Below are positions 32,861 to 43,286 of a stretch of DNA of 64,000 nucleotides, one piece after another; the stretch's first letter is position 1, and each line of letters begins with the position of its first letter. The notes under the pieces are model-generated. The model searched no databases and was not told the DNA's origin. It saw only the letters and a list, made by a program, of their open reading frames with translations. Where the stretch lies: assembly GCF_001577365.1 (NCBI RefSeq), contig NZ_CP014513.1, forward strand, positions 1,116,001 through 1,180,000. The letters are read 5' to 3'. A program made the position numbers and the translations under genes. This DNA comes from Frondihabitans sp. PAMC 28766. GTDB lineage: Bacteria > Actinomycetota > Actinomycetes > Actinomycetales > Microbacteriaceae.

Positions 32861-33606
32861 CCCCGTGCGCGCTGAACCCGTGCCCGCTGACCCCATCCGG
32901 ATCCTGGTGGCCGACGACCAGGCGATCGTCCGCGACGGCCTCGTCACCCTGCTCTCGCTCGTCGACGGCTTCGCGATCGTGGGCGAGGCCGCTGACGGCC
33001 TCGAGGCTGTGCGCCGGGTCGACGAGCTGCGCCCCGACGTGGTGCTGATGGACCTGCGCATGCCCGAGATCTCGGGCGCCGAGGCCACAGCGCGCGTGCT
33101 CGCCGAGCACCCGCAGACGGCCGTGCTCGTGCTGACGACCTTCGCCGACGACGAGTCGATCGTCGGGGCCCTCCGCGCGGGGCACGCGGCTACCTGACCA
33201 AAGACGCCGGCCGCAAAGAGCTCGAGAGCGCCATCCGCGCCGTCGCCGCCGGCCAGTCGATCTTCGACGCCTCCGTCGGCGCCCTGCTGGTGCAGAGCCT
33301 GACGGGCTCACCCGCGCCGGCAGCGCCGCCGGGTGCGACGCCCCACGCGGGGGCGTCACAGGCTGCAGGATCCGACGCCCCCATCTCCCCGACGCCGGTC
33401 ACCGCCGACTCCCTCCGCGCTCGCCACCCCGACCTGACGCCGCGCGAGGCCGAGGTCTTCGCCCTCATCGCCGAGGGTCGCTCGAACCCCGAGATCGCGG
33501 GCCTCCTCTTCGTCAGCGTCGCCACCGTCAAGGCTCACGTCAACACGATCTTCGCGAAGCTCGGGGTCTCGACGAGGGCCAGGCCATGGCGCTCGCCCTG
33601 CGCTGA
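32850..33606 (+). CDS. NarL/LuxR-type response regulator, two frameshifts
   Basis: A receiver domain with acidic pocket VADDQ and phospho-acceptor in [10 protein letters not shown] (Asp68), and a C-terminal LuxR helix-turn-helix ([35 protein letters not shown]). The frame breaks at GGGG 33179-33182 (five expected: [10 protein letters not shown] resumes) and again at GGG 33576-33578 (four expected: GQAMALALR then stop at 33606). Partner of the kinase just upstream. Confidence 0.85.
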
Positions 33607-33815
33607 GGCCTTGGCCTGCCGCACTACGCGCAGCGGATGCCCGGCAGAAAGCCCTCCCCCTGACCCCTGTTCGGGGGTTATGGTGAATGGACACCCACCC
33701 GCAGGCGCGCCCGAGCCCTGCCCAGATCACCCGATGTGCGGCCGTTCGCCCAAGACGGCCACGCAAGGCGGGGCCCCGTCGGCGCGCTTGACAACCCGAA
33801 CCCCGAAGGCCCCGA

Positions 33816-35564
33816 ATGTCCCTCCTGCCCTTGTCGCGCGCGCCGAAAAGCCGCCGACTCCGTTCTCTGCTCGCGGTCGCTGCCGTCGCCGCTGTCGGCA
33901 TCGCGTCGCTGACCTTCGGCCTCTCGGCGCACGCCGCCTCGACCATGATCGGCGGCGCGATCACCACCGTCACTGTCGCCCCGACGACGCCCCACCAGGG
34001 CTCGCAGATCACCACGGACATCGACTGGAAGGTGCCCGACGGCACCCGGGCCGGCGACATGTTCACCCTGACCCTCAGTTCGGATCTGACCGATCTGCCC
34101 GCCGGCTTCGCGCTCCACGACCCGGCTACCGACGCCGTCGTCGCGAACGCGGTCCTGTCGCAGACGACGCCTGCCGTGATCACGTTCACGATGACGGCCT
34201 ACGCGTCGACGCACCTGCAGACCCACGGCACGGCTTACGTGGTCTCCGACTTCTCGGCGGCGAAGATGCCCTCGGGCACGCCGACACCGATCACGTCGAC
34301 GACGAACGACGGCAAGACCTTCAGCACGAGCATCACCCCGACGGGCATCATCGGCGACCGTTCGATCCCGATCAAGTACGGCAAATTCAGCACGGATGAG
34401 GGTCGTCTCCACCCGAAGGACTTCATCGCCTATCACGTCGACACCCCGATGGGCCCGTCGACGTCGACCACGATCGCCGACTCGGTGCCCAGCGGGCAGA
34501 ACTGGACGTTCGACTGCTCGACCGTCGGCTACGTCGACCAGACCATCGCCGCGAACAACAGCATCGCGGCTCAGACGCCGGTGACGCCGACCGCGAAGTC
34601 GTGCACGCGCACGTCACTCACGGCCACTCTGCCCGCGGTCGCCGCGTCGCACATCATCGTGCTGACCTACTCGACCAGCCTGCTCGCAGCCACGGGCGAC
34701 GCCGCCCCCCAGACCTTCGTCAACCAGGCCGTCGTCACGACCACGGCCGGCGGCGTGACCACGAGCGCCGACGCCAACGCCTCCAACGTGCAGTCGTCCG
34801 GCGGCGGCACCGGCGTGGGTGTCAACGCCGTGTCCGCGGTGTCGATCACCAAGGGCGACGCCGATGGCAACGCGGCCGACACCGACCTCACGGCGGCGAC
34901 CCTGCCCGTCTCGGGCCAGGCTTCCCTGGTCTACAGGATCACCAACACGGGCGCCGACGCTCTGACGAATGTCGCCGTCACCGACCAGGTGCTCGCGAAC
35001 GGCACGGTCACCGGTCTCAGCTGCGACTTCTCGGCGTTCGGCGGGTCGTCCACCGGCACGACCTTCACCGGTCGCTTCCCCGCCGGCGCGAGCTTCCCCT
35101 GCACCTCGGCTCTCAGCGGCGTCTCGTCGACCGGCCCCGACCACCACGACGTCGGCACGGTCACCGCGACCGGCGTCGTCAGCGGCACGGCGGTCACGGC
35201 CAGCAACGACTACTTCGCCAAAGTCACCCCGGGCGCCGCAGGCACCCCGCCGACCGGCGGCAACGCGGGCACCCCCAACACCGGCACCCCCGTCACCGGC
35301 GGCGGCACGGGCACCGGCCCGGGAACCCCGACCGGCGGCAACTCCGGCCCTGGCACGACGACGGCCACGCCCGTGACAGGCCCGGTCGCGCCCGCGGCCA
35401 CCGGCACGACGCCCCTCGCCGACAGCAGTTCGAACGGCACCGGCTCGCTGGCTTTCACGGGCTCGAACGTCGAGGCCCCCCTCGGCCTCGCCGGCGGCCT
35501 GCTGGCGCTCGGCGCGCTGCTCACCGTGCTTGGTGTGCTGCGTCGCCGTCGGGCGGCTGAGTAG
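33816..35564 (+). CDS. Cell-wall-anchored surface protein with LAFTG sorting signal
   Basis: 582 residues: signal peptide (about 1-40, ending LSAHA), adhesin-like beta-sandwich domains (about 42-300), a DUF11-like repeat ([19 protein letters not shown], about 370-470), a Gly/Thr/Pro wall-spanning linker (about 470-540), then LAFTG (about 545-549), a hydrophobic helix and RRRRAAE. LAxTG is the motif of class E sortases in actinobacteria. No sortase is in the window. It is probably an adhesin or surface structural protein, followed by a strong terminator. Confidence 0.85.
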   Translation: MSLLPLSRAPKSRRLRSLLAVAAVAAVGIASLTFGLSAHAASTMIGGAITTVTVAPTTPHQGSQITTDIDWKVPDGTRAGDMFTLTLSSDLTDLPAGFALHDPATDAVVANAVLSQTTPAVITFTMTAYASTHLQTHGTAYVVSDFSAAKMPSGTPTPITSTTNDGKTFSTSITPTGIIGDRSIPIKYGKFSTDEGRLHPKDFIAYHVDTPMGPSTSTTIADSVPSGQNWTFDCSTVGYVDQTIAANNSIAAQTPVTPTAKSCTRTSLTATLPAVAASHIIVLTYSTSLLAATGDAAPQTFVNQAVVTTTAGGVTTSADANASNVQSSGGGTGVGVNAVSAVSITKGDADGNAADTDLTAATLPVSGQASLVYRITNTGADALTNVAVTDQVLANGTVTGLSCDFSAFGGSSTGTTFTGRFPAGASFPCTSALSGVSSTGPDHHDVGTVTATGVVSGTAVTASNDYFAKVTPGAAGTPPTGGNAGTPNTGTPVTGGGTGTGPGTPTGGNSGPGTTTATPVTGPVAPAATGTTPLADSSSNGTGSLAFTGSNVEAPLGLAGGLLALGALLTVLGVLRRRRAAE

Positions 35565-35591
35565 GGCTTGCCGCCGCTGCAGTAACCGAAG

Positions 35592-35629
35592 GAGCCAGGC
35601 CGCGCGTTTTGCGGGTCTGGCTCTTTCTT
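35592..35629 (+). terminator. Rho-independent terminator after the surface protein
   Basis: GAGCCAG pairs with CTGGCTC and CCGC with GCGG around a T-rich loop, followed by TTTCTT. It lies 28 bases after the stop codon. Confidence 0.85.
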
Positions 35630-36047
35630 GCCGCGCCCAGCCCTTGGGGACAGCTTCGGCCGGTTCCACTCTCCCCTGGCCGGGCACTCAAGTGACTTGG
35701 CGCACCAGGCAGCTGGCGGCAGACCGCGTGGCGAAGCTGTGCGGCGAGGAGCCGACGGATGTCGCTTTCATCGTCCACGACTGACCCCTGATAAACGCAT
35801 TTACGCGCGTTGATACTTCAACTGGTCAGCAGCCGCTGAGAGGTGGTGGTGGAAAAGATTCCGTCCTTTAGAGGGAAGGGGATCGGGCCCGCCGTAGGCG
35901 TTGATTGCGATCCGTTCTTCGGAATCGGTCTCTGTGGCCATCTACTGTTGGCCGGTCGTTTCCGTCCCTAGGGTCTTGCAGGCGTCAATGACGCTCGTGA
36001 TGTCTATCGGAAGCTTCAGGGCATTTGCGGCGGTGCGGACCGCAGGC
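35630..36047. other. Gene-free stretch
   Basis: No supported gene. A short open segment at about 35695-35783 (ending GEEPTDVAFIVHD) may be a decayed coding remnant, but it has no start context and no recognisable family. Base composition falls here, marking the border to the accessory half of the window. Confidence 0.45.
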
Positions 36048-38041
36048 TTATGTGGCGGGAACGGTTGTGGAGGCTGACGCCGCAGCGCTGCCTACTGTTG
36101 GCGCTGCGGGCGTTGTGGGAGATGTTGCTGGGGGAGTCGTTGGCGGGGCAGTGGGCGCCGGGGTTGCCGACGGTGTGGCGGTCGATGTTGGTGTTGCCGG
36201 ATTGCTGGTCGGTGTCGTGGTGGGGGTGCGTCATGGATGGTTGCGGCCGGCTTGTTGGGTGTCGCCTGAGGCGCCGGTGTCGAGTTCGGCGAGACCCACG
36301 TGGACGTCGCGGCGTCGTACTGGATCCGCCCCTGGTTGGCGTTGAGAATGATGTCGCCGTCGAGGGGCGTCAGCAGCGTCTGGTCGACGACGATGGTCGG
36401 CGACACGGCCGAGACCGCCTGTGATGCCGTGCGCGAGATCAGCGTGGCCGGCCGCGTGGACGTGCTGACGACGACTCGCACGGGCGACGCTGCCGGTGAC
36501 ATGAGCCGGACGGCGGCGCCCGACGGGGAGGGCTGCTTCATGTTCGACAGCGTCATCGTGGCCGGGCTGCGCAGCAGTGCGAACGCGCGGCCGCCCGTCG
36601 ACCGGTTGACGGTGATCGCCGTGGCGACGGCGCCCCCGTCGACGTCGGCCTCCCAGATCGACCCGGTCGTGCGCAGGATGTCCGTGAAGGCGGCCGATCC
36701 GATGGAGTACCCCGTGCTCGCCGGGGTGAAGTGCAGCACGTTGCCGTCGAGAGCGGATGATGTGTCGCTCGCGATGGTCAGCGTGTTCACGGCGATGCCC
36801 GGGGCCGCGAACTGCACGGAGTCGAAGTGCGGCGCGAGCACTGGGCAGCTGACGTCCGAGACGTCGAGTGCCCCGACTGAGGCCGACAGCAGGCGGACAC
36901 CGCAGCCGAGGCCGGTGGCGCGGCTCTTCGCCGTCGACTTCAGCACGACGTTGCGAACGGTCGCCGTGCCGACGGAGGGGCTGGCGAGGTTCACGATGCC
37001 GCTGTCGGGTGTGGACTTGGCCGAGGCCGGCCAGGTGACCCCGTCGATGGTGATCGCGCTGACCGACGCCGCGCCGATGTTGACGATGGGCGAAGTGCCG
37101 TTGGGTGACGCGGTCACGTTCGAGATGCTGCCCTCGAACGACGTGGTGCCGGCATAGTTGACGATGTTGATCGATGACGTCCCCGTCACGGTCCCCGTGA
37201 TGCCCGAGGCCTGGAATCCGGTCACGTGTCGCTGAACACCGGCCGCACCCACACCCGATGTGATCTTGAGGTGGGTGAGGCAGCTCGTGCCCTTGACGCT
37301 CTGCACGGTGACGTTGGAGATGTCGCCTTCGCAGTCGCCGAGACGGGAGCCGTCGTGGCTCTGCCCGTCGACGCCGGTGAAGGCGACGAGGTCGTCACCC
37401 GAGTTCGTACCCACGATGTTCTGCACGGTGATCCCCGAGGCGGGTCCTTGCACGTGGAGCCCGTCGGAGGCCGTGTTCGTGAAGGTGAGACTCGCGGCTG
37501 TGACGTTCGTCACGTCGGCGAGCGAGATGGCGTACTGGCCGCCCTGCTGTGCCCGTCCTGTCGACTTCACCGTGAGCTTGGCGAGGGTCACACCTGAGGC
37601 CCGCCGGATCAAGAAGCCGTGTCCCGAGAGCACCTGCGAGAGCGCGTTCTTGTTCTGATTGATCCAGGTGCCGCCCTGAATCGAGATGTTCGAGTCGTTG
37701 TGCGGGTAGAGGTACATGTGCGCGGCCGTCGACGACGACGTGGCAGGAGTGTCGAGCGTCACCTGGCTCGTTGACGTCACTGCGATGATCGCGCCGTACA
37801 TCGAGCCGGGCGCGCCGACGCGGCCAGCGCGTGGGCCGACATCGAGGATCTGGATGCGCTGGCCGACCATGCCGGGAGTGAACACGGCGTTCGAGAGCGT
37901 GACGACCGGGGATCCTGCCGTCACGCGCGCGGTCGCGATGACCGTCGCGACGGACGCCGCATTCCGCAGGATGTTGTCGGTCGCGGGGCCGGTGATGGTC
38001 GCGCCGGTGGCGTCCAGGGTTGTCCAACGTTCCGAGCAGCT
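36048..38041 (-). pseudogene. Parallel beta-helix (pectate-lyase-fold) surface protein, truncated and frameshifted
   Basis: About 600 residues of right-handed beta-helix repeats (DSNISIQGGTWINQNKN, TNTASDGLHVQG, TVQNIVGTNSGDD), seen in pectate lyases and tail-spike-like proteins. The frame is open from 38041 but has no signal peptide or good start; the 5' end looks lost. At the 3' end the frame changes at GGGGG 36222-36226 (plus strand). With one base restored it ends in a Thr/Pro tail (PTTTPTSNPATPTS) at 36048, typical of secreted proteins. Confidence 0.65.
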
Positions 38042-38069
38042 TCAGCATTGCTCGCGCTTGTATGTCCTG

Positions 38070-38085
38070 GTGGAAAGCCTTCCAC
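38070..38085 (-). terminator. Small hairpin downstream of the M16-like gene
   Basis: GTGGAA and TTCCAC pair around AGCC, 42 bases past the stop of the leftward gene at 38127. No T-run follows; termination is a guess. Confidence 0.3.
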
Positions 38086-38126
38086 ACTCGAAGGCACGTG
38101 TGGGGTTCGTGATCTGTGTGCTTTCG

Positions 38127-39599
38127 CTACCAGACTTCGATGCGGTCCCGGGGGGCCGCGTCGATCAAGGCGTCCAAGAAGTCGATGTCCCAATTCTCCT
38201 GACTGAGGGTTTCTGTGCGGCCGCCTTGGTCGATCAGCACGACCGACCAGGGGCGGTCGTCTCCGATCAGCCTGATGTCGGCGAAGTCGATCTTCGTGTT
38301 TCCTCGAGCGGACGTGAAGAACAGTCCCTCCGAAGAAAGAGCGACGGTTTCTCCCTCGCCCGCGATCGAGTCAGTGGTAAACGTCATCACATCGTTCAGG
38401 CGCGCGGGAGTCGTTCCGGTCGTTGAACGGACAAGGTCGCGATGGTTCAGGTCCAACTCGAGCCGGTTTTTGCGGGCGAGAGTTTGGACGATGTCGGGTC
38501 GTTGACTGTCGACACTCACCAGCAGTGTCGGCAATGCGTTCTCAACGGCCGAGGCGACATCGTTGCTGGAGAGTTGCAGCACCGTCTGCAACTCCTCGGC
38601 GAGCCCGGCGTCCGTTATGCCGCGAAGAGCTGCGCCGGATTGCCGGCCCAACCTGACGTCAACGCTTGCGGGTTCTTCGTACCGGGTTCGAAGTCTTTCA
38701 ACGGCCAGGCTCAAAGACTCCGCTGCCACCCCTGCCCGGGCGATTTTGCGAAGAGCCGTGACGATCCTCTCCACGGATTTGGCGCGATCCACTTTGTGGA
38801 ACCGGAACTTGAGGTGCGATTGGGATGCGTCCACGCGCATTGGCCGGGCCGCGGACACGTTTTCTGCGAAACCATGGCGCATGACCGTTGAGTCGTAAAG
38901 CTCATGCAACACAGGGAGATAGACGACGTCGGCCGTGGCGGATGGCATGACCAAGGACAGGACGAGGCTGTCGTATCCGACAGACGTGAGGGTGGGCCGG
39001 TCTAGCGCCGACACGGCGAAACTGCCTCGCGTGACTGCCGAGTGCCTTCCGGGCAGGTTGACGTCGAAGGACGCCGGAAGGGGCTTGGACATGGTGACGT
39101 CCGCGTTCTCAGCAACGAACCACTCAGCCGCCCACGTAGTAACTGTCTCCAGAGTCATGGCCTCCAATGCTCGAGACGCGATGTCCTCGAGGCCGATGTC
39201 GGCAAGACCGTACCGGACGGAGAGGACCCCTGGCTCAAGAGTTGGCCCGATACTGCTCGAGCGCGAAACGCGTTCCTTGGTCTTCGCAAAAGCATCCACC
39301 GTTGTCTGTGACAGGTCCGAAACGACGTCGGCGATTTCTTTCAATCGTTCCTGCACCTGAATGGGAGTTCCTGACACCTGGAAAGCAACCTGTTCACTGC
39401 CCGCAACGATCTCGACCTCGAACGCCTGCGGATACAACAGATCGAGTATGAGAGCCCGCGTCAAGACCGTGATCCCTCGCCAAGGGAGAGGCTCGTCACG
39501 ATTCGACACCGCGAAGACCAGCGAGCCGTACGTTCTCCCGGGCACCTCACCCGTGCATGTCAAAACGCCCGACGGTGTGCGCGAGGTGACGATCTGCAT
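38127..39599 (-). CDS. Catalytically inactive M16-peptidase-like protein with PH-like C-terminus
   Basis: 490 residues. Residues 1-410 follow the M16 (insulinase/processing peptidase) layout, two alpha-beta halves, opening GVLTCTGEVPGRTYGSLVFAVSNRDEP. The zinc motif HxxEH is missing (the equivalent stretch reads GITVLTRALI), so it is probably not a protease. The last 70 residues (LSSEGLFFTSARGNTKIDFADI, PWSVVLIDQGGRTETL) look like a bacterial PH-like beta domain. There is no signal peptide, so it should be cytoplasmic. Function unknown. Confidence 0.7.
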   Translation of the reverse strand: MQIVTSRTPSGVLTCTGEVPGRTYGSLVFAVSNRDEPLPWRGITVLTRALILDLLYPQAFEVEIVAGSEQVAFQVSGTPIQVQERLKEIADVVSDLSQTTVDAFAKTKERVSRSSSIGPTLEPGVLSVRYGLADIGLEDIASRALEAMTLETVTTWAAEWFVAENADVTMSKPLPASFDVNLPGRHSAVTRGSFAVSALDRPTLTSVGYDSLVLSLVMPSATADVVYLPVLHELYDSTVMRHGFAENVSAARPMRVDASQSHLKFRFHKVDRAKSVERIVTALRKIARAGVAAESLSLAVERLRTRYEEPASVDVRLGRQSGAALRGITDAGLAEELQTVLQLSSNDVASAVENALPTLLVSVDSQRPDIVQTLARKNRLELDLNHRDLVRSTTGTTPARLNDVMTFTTDSIAGEGETVALSSEGLFFTSARGNTKIDFADIRLIGDDRPWSVVLIDQGGRTETLSQENWDIDFLDALIDAAPRDRIEVW

Positions 39600-39769
39600 G
39601 AAGCCAAGTGTGCCAGCGGAGAACCGTCCCGTGCTGGCCGCGAAGTCAGGCCCATTGATGCTGCCGCTGAATCAAGGAAGCAAATTGCTCCGGGAGCACG
39701 GTGGAGGTTCCCTTCCGGGCACCGATCATGGCGAACGGTGACGGTCCCCTTCGCGCGCGCTAAAGGGTG

Positions 39770-40342
39770 TCACGGGTTGAGGAGGTAGGGCCCGTTGGGA
39801 AGCTTCGCGGCACTATCAAGGGTCTCCTGGAAGTGAGCGAAACTGTCGGAGGCGATTTGCGATGCTCCGATCCGGCCGTTGTCGATGGTCTGACATCCGG
39901 TCGTGTCCCACCAGAGGTCGACGTCTCGGTGGCGGGGGTAGGAGAAAGCCAGGATTGCAAAGGAGCCAGAGTCCTCTGGGCAGTTAACGGTGCCGGTAGG
40001 TCGCTTGAGCGAAACCTGCTGGAGTGATGCTGCGGTTTGGGCGGCTTCGGTCGCGTTGAGGCTAATCGCGAGGTGCTTGGTCGATGGGTTGAGCTGCCCG
40101 CTGTAGATGCACATCACAGCGGCGTTGGGTGAGATGCCGCTCGGGACAAGCGTCCTATCGGCCGGGTCCGCGTTGACGACGTCGCGTGCCTTCGTCACGT
40201 GGGGCGGGCAGCCGTCGTCGACTTGGACAGAGAGGGTGGGTGTCCTAGGGGTGTCCCAAGAGCCATTGTCGCCACAACCGGTAAGCGTGACACATGCCGT
40301 GGCCACGACTGCAACCGCGAGAACGCCCCGTGAAACGCGCAT
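39770..40342 (-). CDS. Putative lipoprotein
   Basis: 190 residues with a lipoprotein signal peptide: basic start, hydrophobic core, lipobox LTGC (Cys23). The mature part has four cysteines that could form disulphides. No family is recognised with confidence, though the size and pattern recall actinobacterial DUF3558-type lipoproteins. Confidence 0.75.
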   Translation of the reverse strand: MRVSRGVLAVAVVATACVTLTGCGDNGSWDTPRTPTLSVQVDDGCPPHVTKARDVVNADPADRTLVPSGISPNAAVMCIYSGQLNPSTKHLAISLNATEAAQTAASLQQVSLKRPTGTVNCPEDSGSFAILAFSYPRHRDVDLWWDTTGCQTIDNGRIGASQIASDSFAHFQETLDSAAKLPNGPYLLNP

Positions 40343-40480
40343 GTTCTCCCGCTCGCTATTGCCGCCGACATGTCGAAGGTACCGCCGCCGCGTCGCAGAT
40401 GCGATGAAGCGACAGGGCAGGCGGGAGAGGCCACAGCCAGACTTTCCCCGCGCACGATAGAGGTTCGGCTTGCGGGTATG

Positions 40481-40592
40481 CCGTGAGCCGTGAGCCGTGA
40501 GCCGTGAGCCGTGAGCCGTGAGCCAGGAGGCCAGGAGGCCAGGAGGCCAGGAGGCCAGGAGGCCAGGAGGCCAGGAGGCCAGGAGGCCAGGA
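40481..40592. repeat. Two adjacent tandem-repeat arrays
   Basis: Six copies of CCGTGAG (period 7, 40481-40522) pass directly into eight copies of CCAGGAGG (period 8, 40523-40586) plus a partial copy. They lie in a gap of about 430 bases between two leftward lipoprotein genes. Such arrays change copy number by slippage. Confidence 0.92.
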
Positions 40593-40776
40593 CCGCCGTA
40601 TCGGAGGCATTCTGAAGCTCAACCATCGCCCGGATAAAAGTACAGCGCCCAGCAAAAAGCGACCGGGCTCAACTTTCGGCTATGCACTGGGGTCAGCACA
40701 GATCCTGCGCGCCGATGGGAGACCGAAGGGGCTGCGAGGGCGGCATTGCAATGCGCCTCAGGCAAGGGTTTCGCCT

Positions 40777-41106
40777 CTAGACGCCGCAACCCTTCATGTT
40801 CATGTGCGCGACGATCTTGCCATTGGCATCGGGCCTGGCCGCGACGGAACAAAAGGTCCCGAAATGGACGCCCACGAGTCCTTGCGTATGCAGCTTGAAG
40901 GATTGCGATTGTTGCGCAACTAATTTCTGATCCTCGAGGGTCTTGCCACGATTGGTGACAGTCACGCGAATCTCCTGCCCGGGTCGCAGATTGCCGATAT
41001 TGACAGTCACATCAGCGTTCGGACCAGCGGAACAGCCGCCGAGCCCTCCAACGACGACTAGGGCCAGACCGAGGACCGCTGCCGGTTTCAAAAGCGACTT
41101 GATCAC
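40777..41106 (-). CDS. Small putative lipoprotein
   Basis: 109 residues: signal peptide with lipobox GLGGC (Cys25) and an 85-residue mature part with an alternating beta pattern (DVTVNIGNLRPGQEIRVTVTN). The mature domain looks like a small immunoglobulin-type fold. No known family was recognised. Confidence 0.72.
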   Translation of the reverse strand: MIKSLLKPAAVLGLALVVVGGLGGCSAGPNADVTVNIGNLRPGQEIRVTVTNRGKTLEDQKLVAQQSQSFKLHTQGLVGVHFGTFCSVAARPDANGKIVAHMNMKGCGV

Positions 41107-41312
41107 GGTTCATTGTGCGCAGAGAGAGCTCATGACGGAACACCCCAGAAAGGGATGCCTCTGGTCGGTTTCGCTCTGAAGTTTCGCCGGTCACCAGCGA
41201 ATCACCTACCTGAGACTTACCTCTTCGGCAAGCGCGCATGTCGGCCGTCCCGGGCACGGTGAAAGCACCACGAAGGTTCATTTTTGGCCGCATCCGGGGC
41301 TAGCTTGTTGTC

Positions 41313-41606
41313 ATGTCGAGTCTGGATGCGAGGGCCGACCTGCTTGCGGTCCGCGCTCGACGAAGTGCCGCCGCGGCCAAGTGGGCGTTCGTTCCTGCGG
41401 TCATGGCAGTGGCATCACCTCTCGCCTTCGGCCTCTTTTCGTTAGACAACTTAGGCATTCTCGTAGCTGTCGCTCTCGGGATCGTGGCCTTGGCCGCTTT
41501 CACGACGCTGATGACCCTCTCGAGGCGCTGGGAAGACGAGGTCGTTCGACTCAGAGCCTTCGGAGATGAAGCGTCTCTGAGCTCAGACGCAAGTCCCCGT
41601 TCCTAG
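41313..41606 (+). CDS. Small two-helix membrane protein
   Basis: 97 residues: a cytoplasmic basic N-terminus, two transmembrane helices (about 24-43 and 48-68), and a charged tail (RRWEDEVVRLRAFGDE). Unknown function. It has the same layout as the gene at 60917. Confidence 0.65.
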   Translation: MSSLDARADLLAVRARRSAAAAKWAFVPAVMAVASPLAFGLFSLDNLGILVAVALGIVALAAFTTLMTLSRRWEDEVVRLRAFGDEASLSSDASPRS

Positions 41607-41729
41607 GCCGTCGTCCGTTTGGGGTTCCCCTCCGCAGGACCCGAATTGGCGCCCCAGCGCGAACGGTGAGGGTCCGGCTTTCGCGCCCCATTGGCCAGCT
41701 TGCAGTCCACCCCGCGAATCTTGCCTCTC

Positions 41730-42281
41730 TTAGGGCAACGAACGCACGTGCCGCAGTTCACGAAGATCCTTTGCACCACCTGCGGCGCCGATTTTCGCTC
41801 CGCCGTCGGCGATCCATCGATGCCTGTCGTAGAAAGAAATCGCGCGGGAGTTGCCGGACAGCACCCAGAGGTACGCCGAGCGATAGCCGGCCTCTGAAAG
41901 TTGTTCTTCAACAGCCTGGATCAGCGAGTGTCCAATTTTCTTTGACCAGAAATCGGGGTGGACGTACAGCCCAGCAAGCTCACCTTGTTCGCTCGCCTCC
42001 TCGTCCCGACCAGCCCCGAAACTCGCCCAACCGACAATGCGACCATCTCGCTCGGCGACGAGGAGGCTGTGCGCTTTGCCACTGGCCGCGTCCGGTGGAT
42101 TCTCCCCGCCATGCCCCGTGATGATCGTTGTCCAGCCGTCGGCCCGCTGGGCAACGCTAAGACCATCGAGAACTCGCTTGTCGATCAGCCCCGAGTAAGC
42201 GGCCCGCCAAGACGCAACGTGCACGTCGGCTACACCCAAGGCGTCTTCGACGCGCGCCCAACGGACTTGTATCCCTGTCAT
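41730..42281 (-). CDS. GNAT-family N-acetyltransferase
   Basis: 183 residues with the full GNAT pattern: VRWARVEDALGVADVHVASWRAAY at the start, motif A region LAGLYVHPDFWSKKIGHSLIQAVEE, and the B strand LWVLSGNSRAISFYDRHRW. The acetyl-CoA loop (Q/RxxGxG/A) is divergent (SKKIGH). Substrate unknown. Confidence 0.85.
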   Translation of the reverse strand: MTGIQVRWARVEDALGVADVHVASWRAAYSGLIDKRVLDGLSVAQRADGWTTIITGHGGENPPDAASGKAHSLLVAERDGRIVGWASFGAGRDEEASEQGELAGLYVHPDFWSKKIGHSLIQAVEEQLSEAGYRSAYLWVLSGNSRAISFYDRHRWIADGGAKIGAAGGAKDLRELRHVRSLP

Positions 42282-42462
42282 CCCGAAACGCTAGCCGATA
42301 CCCGCGGGGCTCAAGGTTGCCGGAGCACGTGAGCGGTTCCACTGAGGACAGGCGCCGGCTTTCCCGCACGACCTTCTTTTCAGGCCCCCTTGGTTGATAA
42401 GGGTTTCGGCCGTCATTAGCAATCGTTACTGCTTTCCGGACCCCCTCGCTTAGCCTGAAGGA

Positions 42463-42954
42463 GTGAATCGAACCCAGCGCATTTTGCTTCTGGCGACCGT
42501 CAGCGTGTCGCTGATTTCCTTGAGTGCGTGCTCCACACCCGGTCGTGGACAAATGCTGCAACCCGGAACAAAGGCGGAAGTGACTGCCGCCGACGTGGTC
42601 CCTGCCGGCGAATTCGTTTCCATCTCCAGCGACCATCACGTGACTCACAGGCAGGTATGGGGAACTCTGCCGCGCGACTTCGCTCCTTCGTCTTGGTCTG
42701 CCTTGCGAGTCGCTGCCAGCTCCCGGGTGTTGCCGATCCATCTCGCTTTCGGCGACTGCGGAGAGCGCCACCACGAGCGAATTTATGTGCACGAAACCAG
42801 CGCGACAGTTCTCATAGATGTTTGGGACGGGCCAACCACCGACAACCCCGTCGGGGCGTGCGCCGGCACGGAGCTAGAGGTCCCCTATTTAGTGCATCTC
42901 AAAGCGCCGCTGGGAACGAGGAGCCTTCTCACTCACGAGATCGTTCACGCGTAA
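42463..42954 (+). CDS. Putative lipoprotein
   Basis: 163 residues: signal peptide and lipobox LSAC (Cys23), then a beta-rich extracellular domain with two further cysteines (FGDCGERHH, GACAGTE). The GTG start directly follows AAGGA, so spacing to the ribosome site is unusually short; a leaderless start is possible. Family unknown. Confidence 0.68.
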   Translation: MNRTQRILLLATVSVSLISLSACSTPGRGQMLQPGTKAEVTAADVVPAGEFVSISSDHHVTHRQVWGTLPRDFAPSSWSALRVAASSRVLPIHLAFGDCGERHHERIYVHETSATVLIDVWDGPTTDNPVGACAGTELEVPYLVHLKAPLGTRSLLTHEIVHA

Positions 42955-43094
42955 GTCCGAACGGTTACCGTTCCCCTGCGAACGCCCGTGAACTAGCGCA
43001 AGCGGCGTCCGTCTGTTGAGTGAAATCTCCGACGGTTGCTAGCGCGTAGGCGAGGAGGGGCGAACTCAGACGAGGATCGCGCTGATTCCAAAGG

Positions 43095-43286
43095 TCATTG
43101 CAGCGGGGGCTTTTTACGAGCCCAAGAACCAACGAGGGATGCAATGGCACATAGGACGGCGCCGCCGCCTATGAAAGCCTTCCCAGCGGGTACATGGGAG
43201 GACAGCAGCAAGATCACTCCGACGAGGGCCACCAGCAGACCACTGAGAGCTGCCATTCGCGTCAGTTGCGTTATGCGCCGATTCAA
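43095..43286 (-). CDS. Tiny two-helix membrane protein
   Basis: 63 residues with two hydrophobic helices (about 11-29 and 36-55) and a basic C-terminus. TTG start with GGGGGA four bases upstream. No known family. Confidence 0.5.
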   Translation of the reverse strand: MNRRITQLTRMAALSGLLVALVGVILLLSSHVPAGKAFIGGGAVLCAIASLVGSWARKKPPLQ

